Counted from the first letter of the stretch, positions 44,902 through 55,071 are shown. The stretch is 64,000 bases of DNA from Methanobacterium sp. (GCF_038562635.1 NZ_JBCFBO010000001.1:186001-250000); one strand, 5' to 3'. Notes: generated from the sequence alone by a model not told the origin. Numbers and translations are program-made.

Positions 44902-45249
44902 ACTTAAGTCCCCCTTTATCATATTTATGTTTTCTTTGTTATATATATTTATATGGGTATTTTAAGCAAATTAAGGCCTAATTTAGTCATTATTTTAGAT
45001 TCATATGAATTAAACTGGTTTATAATCATATTAAAATGTTAAAAAATACAAAAATATTCGCTACGACAACAAAACACTTCTGTTAAAATTTAGATATATG
45101 AATTATCTTAAAAATATTTAGTTTACCCGGCGATATTTTAAATACATTATTTTTCACGTGCAAATATGTTATGTTTGCTGTTTAAATCTTCGATTTTACA
45201 ACCTCCAGGACATAGCGAAACTATTTTTAAATATGCTTTCTAATATTAC
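44902..45249. other. Gap with one relic hairpin
   Basis: About 350 bp. AAATC TTC GATTT (45184-45196) is a single small triloop hairpin of the same kind as arrays A-D, flanked by ACAACCTCC, a linker seen in cluster A. Otherwise no gene or repeat is seen; the following gene has no ribosome site. Confidence 0.45.
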
Positions 45250-45702
45250 ATGATGAAATCTCTGTGCATAATCGCATGTGGAAAAAAGAAAATATGGGAT
45301 GAAAATCCCGAAGCAGGCCCTGTAAAAGCAGAAAATTTGTATACAGGTTCATTTGCCAGAAAATGCATTCAATACGCTAAAAAGTCTGATTTTGATTCAT
45401 GGTGCATTTTATCAGCTAAATATGGGTTTTTATTTCCAGATGAAGTTGTCCAGGGACAGTACAGTGAATGTTTCCACAATAAAACATCAAATTCAATTAC
45501 ATTAAAGAATCTTTTTTTACAGATAAAGTCTAAAGAACTTGATAAATACGAAAAAATCACTATTCTTGGTGGGAATTATTATACCCACATGATGAAAAAA
45601 TTGTTTAGTGAAAAAGAAGTTCTTAATCCGTTAAATGGATGCAAAGGTATTGGACACATGATGAAGAAACTCAATTATTTAATTGACACTGCATCACTTT
45701 AA
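45250..45702 (+). CDS. DUF6884-like protein
   Basis: 150 residues. LCIIACGKKKIWDENP near the start, ENLYTGSFARKCIQYAKK, the WCILSAKYGFLFPDEVV segment (about 56-72) and the closing GCKGIGHMMKKLNYL match a family of small proteins of unknown function found in archaea, bacteria and phages and distantly similar to peroxide-stress protein YaaA. It probably has a nucleotide- or DNA-binding alpha/beta fold. No ribosome site precedes the ATG, so the transcript may be leaderless. It is followed closely by a ZIP transporter. Confidence 0.7.
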   Translation: MMKSLCIIACGKKKIWDENPEAGPVKAENLYTGSFARKCIQYAKKSDFDSWCILSAKYGFLFPDEVVQGQYSECFHNKTSNSITLKNLFLQIKSKELDKYEKITILGGNYYTHMMKKLFSEKEVLNPLNGCKGIGHMMKKLNYLIDTASL

Positions 45703-45764
45703 TTTTAGTTTAATGAAAGATATATTAACTCATTAAAACTATAAGTCAACTAAGATGTGATATT

Positions 45765-46520
45765 ATGATACCTGAATGGATTATGGCAGGATTATGGGGT
45801 TTAATAGCAGGATCGGCTCTTTTAATAGGGGCATTGTTTGCATACGTATTTGAAATTCCGCAGCGCATAGTAGCTTCCATAATGGCCTTTGGTGCAGGTG
45901 TTTTACTTTCAGCGATCTCCCTAGAATTAATGGAAGAGTCATTTTCCCTTGGAGGATTCCCCAATATGGTTACAGGTTTTCTTCTGGGCGCCTTAATTTT
46001 TACAGTTATAAATATTTACCTCGCGCGTTATGGGGCTAAACACCGTAAACGTTCAGGTAAACAGGTTCAATCAAACGGCATGTCAGAAGATAATAGTTTA
46101 GCTATTGTTGTAGGCTCTGTAATAGACGGGATTCCTGAATCAACTGCGATAGGGATTACTATAATTACAGGAGGAGCAGTAAGTGTTGCAACTGTCGTTG
46201 CAATATTTATATCCAATATACCTGAGGGCTTATCAAGTACAGCAGGTATCAAAAATGCAGGGTGGAATCCTGGTTCAATATTTGGTATGTGGCTCCTTAT
46301 TACAGCTGTCAGCGGGTTAGCATCCCTTGCAGGTTATGCTGTCTTCAGCCAGCTTCCGTCGAGTATAAACTCATTAACTCTAGCGCTTGCAGCAGGTGGA
46401 ATTCTTGCAATGCTTGTAGATACAATGATTCCGGAAGCTTTTTCAGAAACTCATGATCTTGCAGGTTTAATTACAGTTTTAGGGTTTATAGTTTCATTTA
46501 TTCTTTCAAAAATAGGATGA
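45765..46520 (+). CDS. ZIP-family metal transporter
   Basis: 251 residues, about eight hydrophobic helices. The metal-site helices are clear: SVIDGIPESTAIG (about 122-134) and FISNIPEGLSSTAG (about 150-163), with an early MAFGAGVLLSAISLELMEE. A charged loop (about 83-103) between helices is typical. ZIP proteins import zinc, iron or manganese into the cytosol. A GTGAT ribosome site precedes the ATG. No metal regulator is next to it; the specific metal cannot be told. Confidence 0.92.
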   Translation: MIPEWIMAGLWGLIAGSALLIGALFAYVFEIPQRIVASIMAFGAGVLLSAISLELMEESFSLGGFPNMVTGFLLGALIFTVINIYLARYGAKHRKRSGKQVQSNGMSEDNSLAIVVGSVIDGIPESTAIGITIITGGAVSVATVVAIFISNIPEGLSSTAGIKNAGWNPGSIFGMWLLITAVSGLASLAGYAVFSQLPSSINSLTLALAAGGILAMLVDTMIPEAFSETHDLAGLITVLGFIVSFILSKIG

Positions 46521-46619
46521 AAAAATCAAAATACTCCTGAATATGACAGAAATGCATTTTGAACCCATAAAAAATAATTAGAAAAAAAATTAAATATTAG
46601 TTAATCAAAGTTTTAGGTC

Positions 46620-47849
46620 TTAAATTGCCTGCCTGTTTTTAAGCTCAACAGCTAGATTTTTACCCAGTTCGTAGCATTTATCCAGTTCTTCTTTACCGGG
46701 GACATAGTTTACTTCTAGTTTGTCAAATACTTCAAAACCGGATTTTTCAAGTTCATCTGCTATTTTCCGGACTCCACCGCCGGCCCATCCATGGGAACCA
46801 AAAATAAGAGCTAATTTTTTAAACCCTGTTCTATCAAACCTTAAGCCTTCAAGGTAATACATTAGGTCACCGATACTTGGGTATGGTTTGTTGAATATTG
46901 TTGGAATCCCAAATAAGACAGCTTTACTATCTAAAATATCTTTTACAATTTCACTCCGCTCGTCTTCATGTAAAAAGTACATGAACACATCAACATCTTC
47001 GCTCATTATCCCCTCTGCAAATGCATGGGCCATCTTTTGTGTTGAGCCGTGCATTGTGTCGTATACAATGGTCACTTTATTTCTACATTTACCTGTAGCC
47101 CAGTTGCTGTATGCTTCAATGATTTTCATTGGATCTGTCCATATCTGGCCATGTGATGGGGCAATTATTTCAATTTTATCAAGCAGTGCTAAATCTTCAA
47201 CTTCTTTAAATTTCCTAAGTATTAAAGGGGATAAAGGTGTAAGTAAATTAGCATAGAATTTTTTGGCAGCGTCCATTAATATAAATTCTGGAATTTCAGT
47301 GTCTAATCTTTGTCTAAAACCTAGATGCTGTCCAAATGCATCATTTGAAAATAATATGCCATCATCAACAAGCAGTGTAAACATGCTGTCAGGCCAATGA
47401 AGCAGTGGAGCTTCAAGGAAGGCTAATTTTTTATTCCCAATGTCAAGTTCATCTCCAGTTTTGACAACGTTGAAATTTGCATTTTCAAGGGAATAATGTC
47501 TTTTAAGTCCTTCTAGTGCCTTTTGTGTACAGTATACTGGTGCATCTGGGAATTTTTTATGCACATCAGACAGGGCCCCGCTGTGATCTTTTTCAACATG
47601 GTTTTGAATTATAATATCTATTTTGAATTCTTTTCCCTCTTTAGCGCAGGCATCTTCAATTCTACCCCACATTTGAGAAGCTGTTCCAGGATATGTATTA
47701 TCAATTAAGACTGTTTTGTCTTCTCCAAATACTAAGTAAGCGTTATATGTTGTACCATTTAGAGTGTATCCATGATAACTTCTTAAATCCCAGTCAAAGA
47801 CTCCTACCCAATATACATCATCTTTAATTTTAACTGCATCTGCCTTCAT
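46620..47849 (-). CDS. fprA: FprA-type A-type flavoprotein (F420H2 oxidase)
   Basis: 409 residues. The N-terminal diiron beta-lactamase-like domain has HVEKDHSG (H-x-E-x-D-H, about 84-90), LLHWPDSM near 150, SNDAFGQH near 167 and SHGQ near 232; the C-terminal flavodoxin domain begins at VTIVYDTMHGSTQKMA (about 260-275) and binds FMN. In methanogens this enzyme reduces oxygen to water with F420H2 as donor, a key oxygen-detoxification step. A GAGGTG ribosome site precedes the ATG. It is monocistronic. The reaction assignment is by family. Confidence 0.95.
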   Translation of the reverse strand: MKADAVKIKDDVYWVGVFDWDLRSYHGYTLNGTTYNAYLVFGEDKTVLIDNTYPGTASQMWGRIEDACAKEGKEFKIDIIIQNHVEKDHSGALSDVHKKFPDAPVYCTQKALEGLKRHYSLENANFNVVKTGDELDIGNKKLAFLEAPLLHWPDSMFTLLVDDGILFSNDAFGQHLGFRQRLDTEIPEFILMDAAKKFYANLLTPLSPLILRKFKEVEDLALLDKIEIIAPSHGQIWTDPMKIIEAYSNWATGKCRNKVTIVYDTMHGSTQKMAHAFAEGIMSEDVDVFMYFLHEDERSEIVKDILDSKAVLFGIPTIFNKPYPSIGDLMYYLEGLRFDRTGFKKLALIFGSHGWAGGGVRKIADELEKSGFEVFDKLEVNYVPGKEELDKCYELGKNLAVELKNRQAI

Positions 47850-47987
47850 TCTTCACACCTCTAAAACGAAAGTTTAGAAATTTCTAAATATATTTAAAAC
47901 TATTTATTTAAGTTATATAATTTTTAACTTATATTTTTATCTATAAAAGCTAAAGAATACTATTAAATGATTAAATTAAGATGATAA

Positions 47988-48002
47988 GCCTATTTTTTAG
48001 GC
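47988..48002. terminator. Short hairpin between head-to-tail minus genes
   Basis: GCCTA TTTTT TAGGC (47988-48002) sits in the gap between the histidine kinase gene end and the fprA start region. Small, AT-rich and isolated; a weak terminator or processing signal at best. Confidence 0.25.
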
Positions 48003-48081
48003 ATAATAGTTAAAATAGATATATAAACCTTTAAAAGACGTTATATGTACTTTTATTTAGATAAAAGTCTTAAAAGTGGCA

Positions 48082-49791
48082 TTAATTTTTATAATCTAAT
48101 TTATTGAAAATTAGTCTAAATCTAGTTCCATTAATTCTGTCAAGTTCTATAGAACCATCTAGTTGATCTACAAGACTGTTTACTAGTAATAAACCTAAAG
48201 TGTTACTATTCTTGAAATCAGTGCTTTCTGGTAATCCAACACCATTGTCGCTTATAACTAAAATGAATTTATCTTCTTTATAAGAATGTAAATATATACA
48301 TATCTCATTTAAAATTATATCAGATGATTTACCGCAGTTATCTGCTGGAAATGCATATTTTAACGAATTAGTTACAAGTTCATTGATAATTAAACCACAT
48401 GGAATTGCTGTATTGATGTCCAGTGAAACATCATCAATATCTAAGTTAAAGTTTATGTAAGAAGAATCTATGGAATATGAATAGGACAAATAATTTATTA
48501 GATTTTTAACATATGTTCCAAATTCAATATTTGTAAAATCAGATGATTGATACAGCTGTTCATGGATAAATGCCATAGATCTAACTCTGCTTTGGCTTTC
48601 TCTAAAAAGTTCAAGATCTTCTTCATCTTTTACATATTTAGATTGGAGGCTGAGCAGGCTGCTTATAATCTGTAAATTATTTTTAACACGGTGGTGGATT
48701 TCTTGAAGCAGCAGCCCTTTTTCCTCAAGGGATGCTTTAATTTTATTTTCTGCCAGTTTAATATCGGTAATATCATTACCAATACAAACTATCCCCAATG
48801 TTTGGGAGTTATCAATTTCAATTTGAGAGAGGGACAAAAATACTGGAATTAACTGACCATTTTTAGCCTTGAACATGGTTTCTATATTAGTTATTGATTT
48901 TTTATCGCCGTTAAATGGATTTTTTTTAAATAAAGACTTTTGATCCTCTGCAAAGACAGTATTGAGGGGTTTATCAACTAATTCTGAATCATCAACCCCT
49001 AAAAGATCCATAGTTGCCTGATTAACCTTTACTATGAGCATGTCATCATCAAGTAAAAAGAAAAAGTTTGACATGGTAGACACAATACTATTTGCAGCGA
49101 TGGCGGGAGTAAGTGCAGGAAATTTGTATTTCCAGATTCCATAGCTCATAAGGGTGATTCCCATGGTCATGGTGGTCATTGTCAGTTCAGGTACCCTTAA
49201 AAATACAATAGGTAAAATAAAGTCGGTTCCTAAACTTATAAAGAAAGGTATGTAAAGACCTGCAAAAATGTATTTGGCCTGTTTTTTCTTTAAATCGTAT
49301 GATTTTAAATAATATGCAAAACATATTCCTCCAGCTAAAACCACTGCAACAACTGTCCATAGCGACATGATGTTGTATAATGTTGCATCTGCAGGAATAG
49401 TGTAAGTCCATCCCCAGTATTCTTTTGAAGCGCCGGATATAAGTAAATCAGTGGTTAATCCAATTGCGGAAATGGCAATTCCCGGCAGGTATATTAAAAG
49501 ATAGGTTAATTTATTTTTTAAATAGGGAGATTTAGTAAATATCAATGAGACATGCAGAAGTAAGGACGGTACTATGGGCCATAGAGTACTAATTTTTAAC
49601 CAGAAAAATGCTGTCTGAAAGGTTTCAGCATGCCTGTATTCAAATTCTATAAACGCGAGAAATCCTACAAATATACATGTTAACGCAATTATGCTATTTA
49701 ACCGGCTTTTTGGATTTTTATGGTAAATAAAATTACCAAGAAAAAAACACACCATAAAGGCTACCAGTGAAATTAATGCAAATACGTTCAT
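48082..49791 (-). CDS. Sensor histidine kinase: 7-helix sensor, PAS, HisKA_2 and HATPase domains
   Basis: 569 residues. The first 230 form about seven membrane helices (the N-terminal 7TM sensor of histidine kinases), then one PAS domain (about 235-345; FFLLDDDMLIVKVNQATMDLLG), then a HisKA_2 H-box LLQEIHHRVKNNLQIIS (about 362-378) and an HWE-like ATPase domain with N-box INELVTNSLKYAFP and ISDNGVGLPE. It can phosphorylate single-domain receivers such as those at 26804, 35733 or 36601. GGAGAAAA precedes the ATG. No receiver gene is adjacent. Confidence 0.93.
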   Translation of the reverse strand: MNVFALISLVAFMVCFFLGNFIYHKNPKSRLNSIIALTCIFVGFLAFIEFEYRHAETFQTAFFWLKISTLWPIVPSLLLHVSLIFTKSPYLKNKLTYLLIYLPGIAISAIGLTTDLLISGASKEYWGWTYTIPADATLYNIMSLWTVVAVVLAGGICFAYYLKSYDLKKKQAKYIFAGLYIPFFISLGTDFILPIVFLRVPELTMTTMTMGITLMSYGIWKYKFPALTPAIAANSIVSTMSNFFFLLDDDMLIVKVNQATMDLLGVDDSELVDKPLNTVFAEDQKSLFKKNPFNGDKKSITNIETMFKAKNGQLIPVFLSLSQIEIDNSQTLGIVCIGNDITDIKLAENKIKASLEEKGLLLQEIHHRVKNNLQIISSLLSLQSKYVKDEEDLELFRESQSRVRSMAFIHEQLYQSSDFTNIEFGTYVKNLINYLSYSYSIDSSYINFNLDIDDVSLDINTAIPCGLIINELVTNSLKYAFPADNCGKSSDIILNEICIYLHSYKEDKFILVISDNGVGLPESTDFKNSNTLGLLLVNSLVDQLDGSIELDRINGTRFRLIFNKLDYKN

Positions 49792-50048
49792 TTGATATTT
49801 TTCTCCGATTTAAACTTTTTTAAATTTTGTTTTTTATATTATTTAAGTATAACTTGATATGCGACTCTATTTTAATTAATATATTCATAAAAAAGTTTAT
49901 TTTTAAACAATATTTATTATTTATACTCAAAAATTGTATTACTTTTATTTATTTGTTTATTTCGCCTAAATAAACAGATAATAAGAAGTCAATATCTATT
50001 AATCAGCAAAATATGTTTAAAATTGTATTAAAATCTGGAGGAAAAAAT

Positions 50049-50942
50049 ATGCATTTGAACGTGAATTATGGAAATATCGAATTTAAGTCTTTGAAATATT
50101 TAAAAAATGAAATTACCTATGGAGGATATTTAGCTGCACTGTGCAGTCCATGTTTTATATTATCTACCTCGATTATTTTGGATATCCGAATTTCTATACC
50201 CATGCTGCTAATATCATATTTGCTGCCTTTGATAATTTACAGCTACGATTACTATAAAGACATAGATAAGGATATTAAAAACAATTCAGAAAGGGCTACT
50301 TTTTTAAAAAGGAAAGCAGATAGATATCCATTTGTATTCACTTTTTACAGTTTATTTTTGGTTTCTCTGCTGGTCTTATATTCAAACTGGAGCATGGTCG
50401 TTTTTATAGGGGCCATAATGGCCGGTGGGATACTGTACAATGTGGTGCTCAAAAAACTAACAAAAAAGATTCCTGCATTTAAAAATATGTTTACAGCATT
50501 AACATGGGCACTGGTAGGGGCATTTTTCCCACTTTTTTACTATTCCATGGGTATTAACCTGTCTTTTATCATAGCATTTCTGTTTATATTTATGAGAGTC
50601 TTGAACAATGTTATGTTCTTTGATTTGAAGGATATAGAAAATGACAGGTCTGAAGGCTTAAAAACACTCCCTGTAATGCTGGGAAAAAAAGGTGCATTAA
50701 ACTTTCTACAGGCTTTAAACGTTATTTCATTCATTCCTTTAGTGGTGGGAGTGTACTTTAACATAATTGATATTAAGGGTATTTTATTGCTAATTTTCCT
50801 TTTTTATAGTTATTTCTATATTAATAAGGCAAATTCAGCATCAAGTAGTGAATTAGAAAAAACTGCACATACATTAGCAGATTTAGAGTTTATTTTATGG
50901 CCTGTTGTTCTTATAGCGGTCCCATTTTTAAATATAGTCTAA
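50049..50942 (+). CDS. UbiA-family prenyltransferase
   Basis: 297 residues, about eight or nine hydrophobic helices. Two aspartate-rich loops of UbiA enzymes are recognisable: YDYYKDIDKDIKNNSERA (about 65-82) and FDLKDIENDRSEGLKTLP (about 193-210). The ATG at 50049 is chosen since TCTGGAGG sits 7 bp before it. These enzymes attach isoprenoid chains to an acceptor at the membrane, for example in archaeal lipid or quinone-like synthesis. The acceptor is unknown; context offers no clue. Confidence 0.87.
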   Translation: MHLNVNYGNIEFKSLKYLKNEITYGGYLAALCSPCFILSTSIILDIRISIPMLLISYLLPLIIYSYDYYKDIDKDIKNNSERATFLKRKADRYPFVFTFYSLFLVSLLVLYSNWSMVVFIGAIMAGGILYNVVLKKLTKKIPAFKNMFTALTWALVGAFFPLFYYSMGINLSFIIAFLFIFMRVLNNVMFFDLKDIENDRSEGLKTLPVMLGKKGALNFLQALNVISFIPLVVGVYFNIIDIKGILLLIFLFYSYFYINKANSASSSELEKTAHTLADLEFILWPVVLIAVPFLNIV

Positions 50943-51018
50943 TTAGGTAGAACTAGACAGCCATTTATTTATTTTTAATTATATTTTCCTTTAATTTATT
51001 TTTTATTAAAGCTTAAAT

Positions 51019-51417
51019 TTAAATATCTATTTTATCCCTCTTTCTGTAGGCCATCCCCTGGAAGATTGCTATTAACGCATCGTTATCATTGGTAACTGTA
51101 ATTGTATAAGTACCGAGCTTTGGATTTACAGATATCTCTTCTGCTTCAGCAAATAGAGTTCCAGATCTAGCGGCTTTCATAAAGGAGATATTTGCATTTA
51201 TAGCTACTGTAACAGTTTTGTAAGAATTTGCAGCAGCAGCAAAGGTAAAATCTGCTAAAGTAAATATAGCCCCTCCGTGAACAGTTCCAATCCCATTAAG
51301 ATGATTTTCAGTTATTTCCATTTTAGATTTTGCCCATCCTTCTTTAACTTCAAGTAGTTCTATACCTGCATATTCAGCAAATTTATCTTTTTTAAAGAAT
51401 TCTTTAATCTTTTCCAT
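51019..51417 (-). CDS. PaaI-family hotdog thioesterase
   Basis: 132 residues with the hotdog fold: FAEYAGIELLEVKEGWAKSK, the active-site stretch LNGIGTVHGGAIFTLADFT (about 40-58) and FMKAARSGTLFAEA. The HGG and D around 49-58 match PaaI thioesterases, which cleave acyl-CoA in the cytosol. GGTGAATT precedes the ATG. It is convergent with the UbiA gene and followed by a decayed permease. Substrate not known. Confidence 0.92.
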   Translation of the reverse strand: MEKIKEFFKKDKFAEYAGIELLEVKEGWAKSKMEITENHLNGIGTVHGGAIFTLADFTFAAAANSYKTVTVAINANISFMKAARSGTLFAEAEEISVNPKLGTYTITVTNDNDALIAIFQGMAYRKRDKIDI

Positions 51418-51502
51418 CTTAATTCACCATAACTCTATATTAAATATGTATTATCTATAAATAATTCTCTTTAAAGGAATAATTTTATAATTAATTATAT
51501 AT

Positions 51503-51931
51503 TCATTGATTTTTGTTTAAATGAATTTTATGTTGGCCATAGAAATAATATATAACCAATCCTATTGCAAACCAGATAATAAATCTTAATTGAGTGATAC
51601 TTGGCAGTTCAAATACACAAAATGCAAAATATTATTGCAATAGAAGGGATTACAGGTACAAACGGCGTTTTAAAAGGGCATTGAATGTCTGGTGCGTTTT
51701 TCTTAACATTATTACAGCAAATGAAACAATAATAAATGCTACAAGGGTTCCTATATCTACAAGCTGGACTACATCAGTTATAGGAACAAATGCAGCAATA
51801 GCCGCTCCAATAAAGCCAATAAATGCAATACCAGTAACTGGAGTGTTATATTTTCCATGTATTTTTATTTGATTTTCTTGATTAATGGAGTTTAAATTAT
51901 TTAAAATAACAATTGACGCCGTTTTTAACAT
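51503..51931 (-). pseudogene. Decayed C-terminal fragment of an APC-superfamily amino-acid permease
   Basis: On the minus strand, 51931-51650 encodes HGKYNTPVTGIAFIGFIGAA, then DIGTLVAFIIVSFAVIMLRKT, typical of CAT-type amino-acid permeases. After that the frame shifts: the next frame reads PFKTPFVPVIPSIAIIFCI to a stop, and a third frame reads FIIWFAIGLVIYYFYG to the TGA at 51503-51505. At least two frameshifts and the missing N-terminal helices mark a dead gene. Family calls come from the residues alone. Confidence 0.85.
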
Positions 51932-52081
51932 TTTTGGACTTAGTTAATTATTATAATAATAAAATATAAATAATTATTACTAATAACATCTAAAATTTAA
52001 GTAAATATATTTTTCATTAAACAATTAAAAAACCGTATTTTAATTTATAAATTCATATCAAGCTTAAAAAGAGGAAATATA

Positions 52082-52735
52082 ATGGATATTAAAATAGATA
52101 TCAAAGAAATTATAGGAGAAAATGCTAAAAATGGTTATATTCCTGTAGAATTGATAACTGATAGAGGTGAAGTATCCTGCCGATTTTATAAAGTTGACAG
52201 CGACAATTTAAGCGTAATTTGGGTAGGTGGAGTAGGTGGAGATTGGGACACACCATCTGAAGAATTATACCCCGATCTATCTGAAAAACTTAAAAAAAAT
52301 AACATATCTTCCCTTAGAATCCGCTACAGATATCCTCATGATATTGAAGAATCGGTATATGATGTACTTGCTGGAATTAAGTTTTTAAAAAATGTAGGGG
52401 CATCTAAAATTGCTTTAGTTGGCCATTCAATTGGAGGAGCAGTGGTGATTCAAGCTGCTGCATTATCCAGTTCTGTTAAAACTGTAGTTACACTTTCAAC
52501 TCAAAGCCACGGGACTGATTCAGTTTCTAATTTTTCTCAAGGCACTTCCATATTAATTATCCACGGATCTGATGATCCTGTTCTTCCCATTAACTGCTCT
52601 AAACAGGTTTACAATAAAGCACATGATCCAAAGGAAATAGTTATATTAACTGGAAATGCACATTGTCTGGATGAATCTTCTGAAAAAGTCCACCAGATAG
52701 TATATGATTGGATTGTATCAGAATTAACCAATTAA
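52082..52735 (+). CDS. Alpha/beta hydrolase (dienelactone-hydrolase-like)
   Basis: 217 residues. VIWVGGVGGDWDTPSEE begins the fold; the elbow GHSIGG (serine near 119), IIHGSDDPVLP (Asp near 165) and GNAHCLDES (His near 195) complete the triad. Small single-domain esterases of this kind are frequent in methanogens; substrate is unknown. A GAGGAAAT ribosome site precedes the ATG. It is convergent with a methyltransferase gene, 8 bp away. Confidence 0.88.
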   Translation: MDIKIDIKEIIGENAKNGYIPVELITDRGEVSCRFYKVDSDNLSVIWVGGVGGDWDTPSEELYPDLSEKLKKNNISSLRIRYRYPHDIEESVYDVLAGIKFLKNVGASKIALVGHSIGGAVVIQAAALSSSVKTVVTLSTQSHGTDSVSNFSQGTSILIIHGSDDPVLPINCSKQVYNKAHDPKEIVILTGNAHCLDESSEKVHQIVYDWIVSELTN

Positions 52736-52743
52736 ACATTGGT

Positions 52744-53307
52744 CTAATAATAACGTATATTACATTCTTTTAGTGATAAATTACTTTGGCCTATTACATA
52801 CAAATAAATCTCTTCATTTTCATCTACTTTTACTGGTTTCCACCCTCTGAATTTCCAGACATATGAAACAATTCTAGTTCCCGGCTTTAACTCTTCCAAA
52901 AACTTAGATTTTAATTTTTGATTGGCAGTATTACTTAAAAATAAAGTTACCACTGTAGCTTCACTGATATTTTGATTGAAAAAGTTTCCCCATATAATTT
53001 TGGCCCTGTTTCCAATACCTGAAAGTGTTATGACTAAGCGGGACCAGAATACGCGGGACGGATCTGCTTCCAACCCCACTGCCTTTGCATTATACTTTTT
53101 AACAGCATTAATCACAATTCTACCGTCGCCAGAGCCTAGATCATATACAATATCTTCTGGACCTATTTCTGCCATATCCAACATCTGTTTAACCAATTTT
53201 TTAGAAGTAGGCTGAAATCCAGCACCTATAATACTTGACCAGAATATCCATATTAAAAAAAGTCCAATTATTGCTAGAATTATGAGTATATACAATGAAA
53301 ATGTCAT
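52744..53307 (-). CDS. SAM-dependent methyltransferase with N-terminal membrane helix
   Basis: 187 residues. A hydrophobic helix (about 5-28) is followed by a Rossmann-fold methyltransferase with motif I VYDLGSGDGRIVI (about 53-65), motif II GLEADPSR and the post-motif VVTLFLSNTANQKLK. The layout resembles archaeal protein-lysine methyltransferases of the aKMT type, some of which carry a membrane anchor. It probably methylates a protein near the membrane. CGGAGC precedes the ATG. Confidence 0.8.
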   Translation of the reverse strand: MTFSLYILIILAIIGLFLIWIFWSSIIGAGFQPTSKKLVKQMLDMAEIGPEDIVYDLGSGDGRIVINAVKKYNAKAVGLEADPSRVFWSRLVITLSGIGNRAKIIWGNFFNQNISEATVVTLFLSNTANQKLKSKFLEELKPGTRIVSYVWKFRGWKPVKVDENEEIYLYVIGQSNLSLKECNIRYY

Positions 53308-53387
53308 TTTGTGCTCCGATTTTATATTATTTGATACTAACTTTGTTTTCTATATATTATTAATTAAGAGTTATCTTTAGTATAAAA

Positions 53388-55043
53388 TTAAATATGTATA
53401 CCTCTGTTACTTTCTACCTTTAGTTTAATTGCTAATCTTGACTTTTCAAGAGCTAAACCTAATTGTAAACCAATAGAACTAAGATTTTCAAGACTAATAT
53501 CATTGTAATGCTTTATCTGTCTGCTACCCATATTTAAAAGACCTATTATATTATCACCGCTTTTAATGGGCAATATTAACATGGTTCTTATACCATTTGC
53601 TTTAACTGCAGGTTCGAGGGATTCATATTCTTCAGATTCAGATGTTATATATACTAAATTCTGTTTTTCAAGTGTTTTACTGAAGAGATCTTTAAACATG
53701 CCTGCCATGCACATATTTTTAAGACCTTCAGGAAGATTTTTGTGTACCCTTAGAGTTAATTCTTCTTTATCGTCATTTAGATAAATACAACCCATTTCAA
53801 AGCCCAGTGAACTAATAGTGGATTTTACAGCTTTTTCAAGCATTTCATCTTCGTTGCTTGTGGAATTGAGTACAGTTGAAATCTGGTTCATTGCAAGTAA
53901 AGTGTTGGCAAATTCCTCTTTCTCACTGGTTAACCTCTGCATCTTCAGATATCCTGAAAGTTCATCGGCAGCCATCTCTACATTTTCAATGCTTACAGAG
54001 CTAACTGAAGTTAAAGTAGTCAGTAGAAGTATAGAACCAATGGCAGAATCTTCATCGATAATTGGAATAGACAGCATCAAAGAAATAGACATGTCTCCCA
54101 TTACTGATTTGACATTTTCAAGATAAAAGTCTCCTTTCCCGGCAGATTTTGCCTCCAGCGTATTCATACTTTTTTCAATAAATCCTTTAACATGCGGAAG
54201 TAATTCACCAGTTGACTCTGATGTTTCGTAAGCGGTCCTTATATTTCCATTATCCTTTAAAAATATCGTACAATATTCATATGGAATTATATCTTTGATA
54301 CTTACTGTTGCTTCTTCCATAAGCTGTTCTTCACTACTTGCTGAACCTGCAGCCTGAGCTATTGATAACAGTGTTTCTAACTCGCGCTTTGTACGTCTGG
54401 ATTGTGAAAGTTCTTCCCCTATAATAACAATACCAATAACAGTTTCATTATCCTCCAAAATCGGCTGCAGTGATATTTTATATGGTCTGTATATGCCCGA
54501 CTTTTCCATCATATCTATTTCAAGGGTTATATTATCCTTCAAACTCAATGATCGTGTAAGGTTTTCAATCATATTTACTTGTTCGCTGCTTATTATGTCA
54601 CGTAGATTCTTTTTTGCTGGAAAGAATGTATTAAACGTGTTATTAAATGTTATGATGTCCATATGTATATTAACAGTGAATATTAATGCATCTGGACTGT
54701 CAATTAACATTTTAAGTTCCATTTCCTTTGACCTTAGTGCATGCAGTCTTGAAGCAGCTGATACAAGCTCATTTATTTTTTGAATGTCAAGATCAACAGG
54801 TTCAGATATGATTTCAGGTTTTTCAGGGATAGCTTGTTTTAAAAACCATAATTTACTCCTGCCCACAAATTTAAAATCTAATATTCCTTTTGCATGCAAT
54901 ATTTCAAGATACTTAAGCACAGTAGCTCTGCTCCTGCTTGTACCCCTCGTTATTTTATCCAGCATGCAGTCTTCAGGAGGGTGAGATCTTATATATGACA
55001 TGATCAGCCTTTCTGTATTTGATAATTCTTCCATGATCTCCAT
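53388..55043 (-). CDS. Transcriptional regulator: HTH, PAS and two GAF domains
   Basis: 551 residues. Residues 5-65 form a winged helix (SNTERLIMSYIRSHPPED, then RGTSRSRATVLKYLEIL, LDFKFVGRSKLWFLK). A PAS domain follows (about 100-215: TFNNTFNTFFPAKKNLRDI), then two GAF domains (about 220-365 and 380-545), the second ending NMGSRQIKHYND. GAF domains could sense small ligands or redox state. An 18 bp palindrome covers its promoter, and the same motif occurs twice before the divergent DUF169 operon, so it likely controls both. Start at 55043 or the ATG at 55034. Confidence 0.85.
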   Translation of the reverse strand: MEIMEELSNTERLIMSYIRSHPPEDCMLDKITRGTSRSRATVLKYLEILHAKGILDFKFVGRSKLWFLKQAIPEKPEIISEPVDLDIQKINELVSAASRLHALRSKEMELKMLIDSPDALIFTVNIHMDIITFNNTFNTFFPAKKNLRDIISSEQVNMIENLTRSLSLKDNITLEIDMMEKSGIYRPYKISLQPILEDNETVIGIVIIGEELSQSRRTKRELETLLSIAQAAGSASSEEQLMEEATVSIKDIIPYEYCTIFLKDNGNIRTAYETSESTGELLPHVKGFIEKSMNTLEAKSAGKGDFYLENVKSVMGDMSISLMLSIPIIDEDSAIGSILLLTTLTSVSSVSIENVEMAADELSGYLKMQRLTSEKEEFANTLLAMNQISTVLNSTSNEDEMLEKAVKSTISSLGFEMGCIYLNDDKEELTLRVHKNLPEGLKNMCMAGMFKDLFSKTLEKQNLVYITSESEEYESLEPAVKANGIRTMLILPIKSGDNIIGLLNMGSRQIKHYNDISLENLSSIGLQLGLALEKSRLAIKLKVESNRGIHI

Positions 55044-55053
55044 CTCAAATCAT

Positions 55054-55071
55054 TTATACTATATAGTATAA
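55054..55071. promoter_or_regulatory. Perfect 18 bp palindrome at regulator promoter
   Basis: TTATACTATATAGTATAA (55054-55071) is a perfect palindrome just before the regulator's start codon, overlapping its likely leader or promoter. It shares the TATACTAT half-site with the two operators at 55181-55214. Confidence 0.65.
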
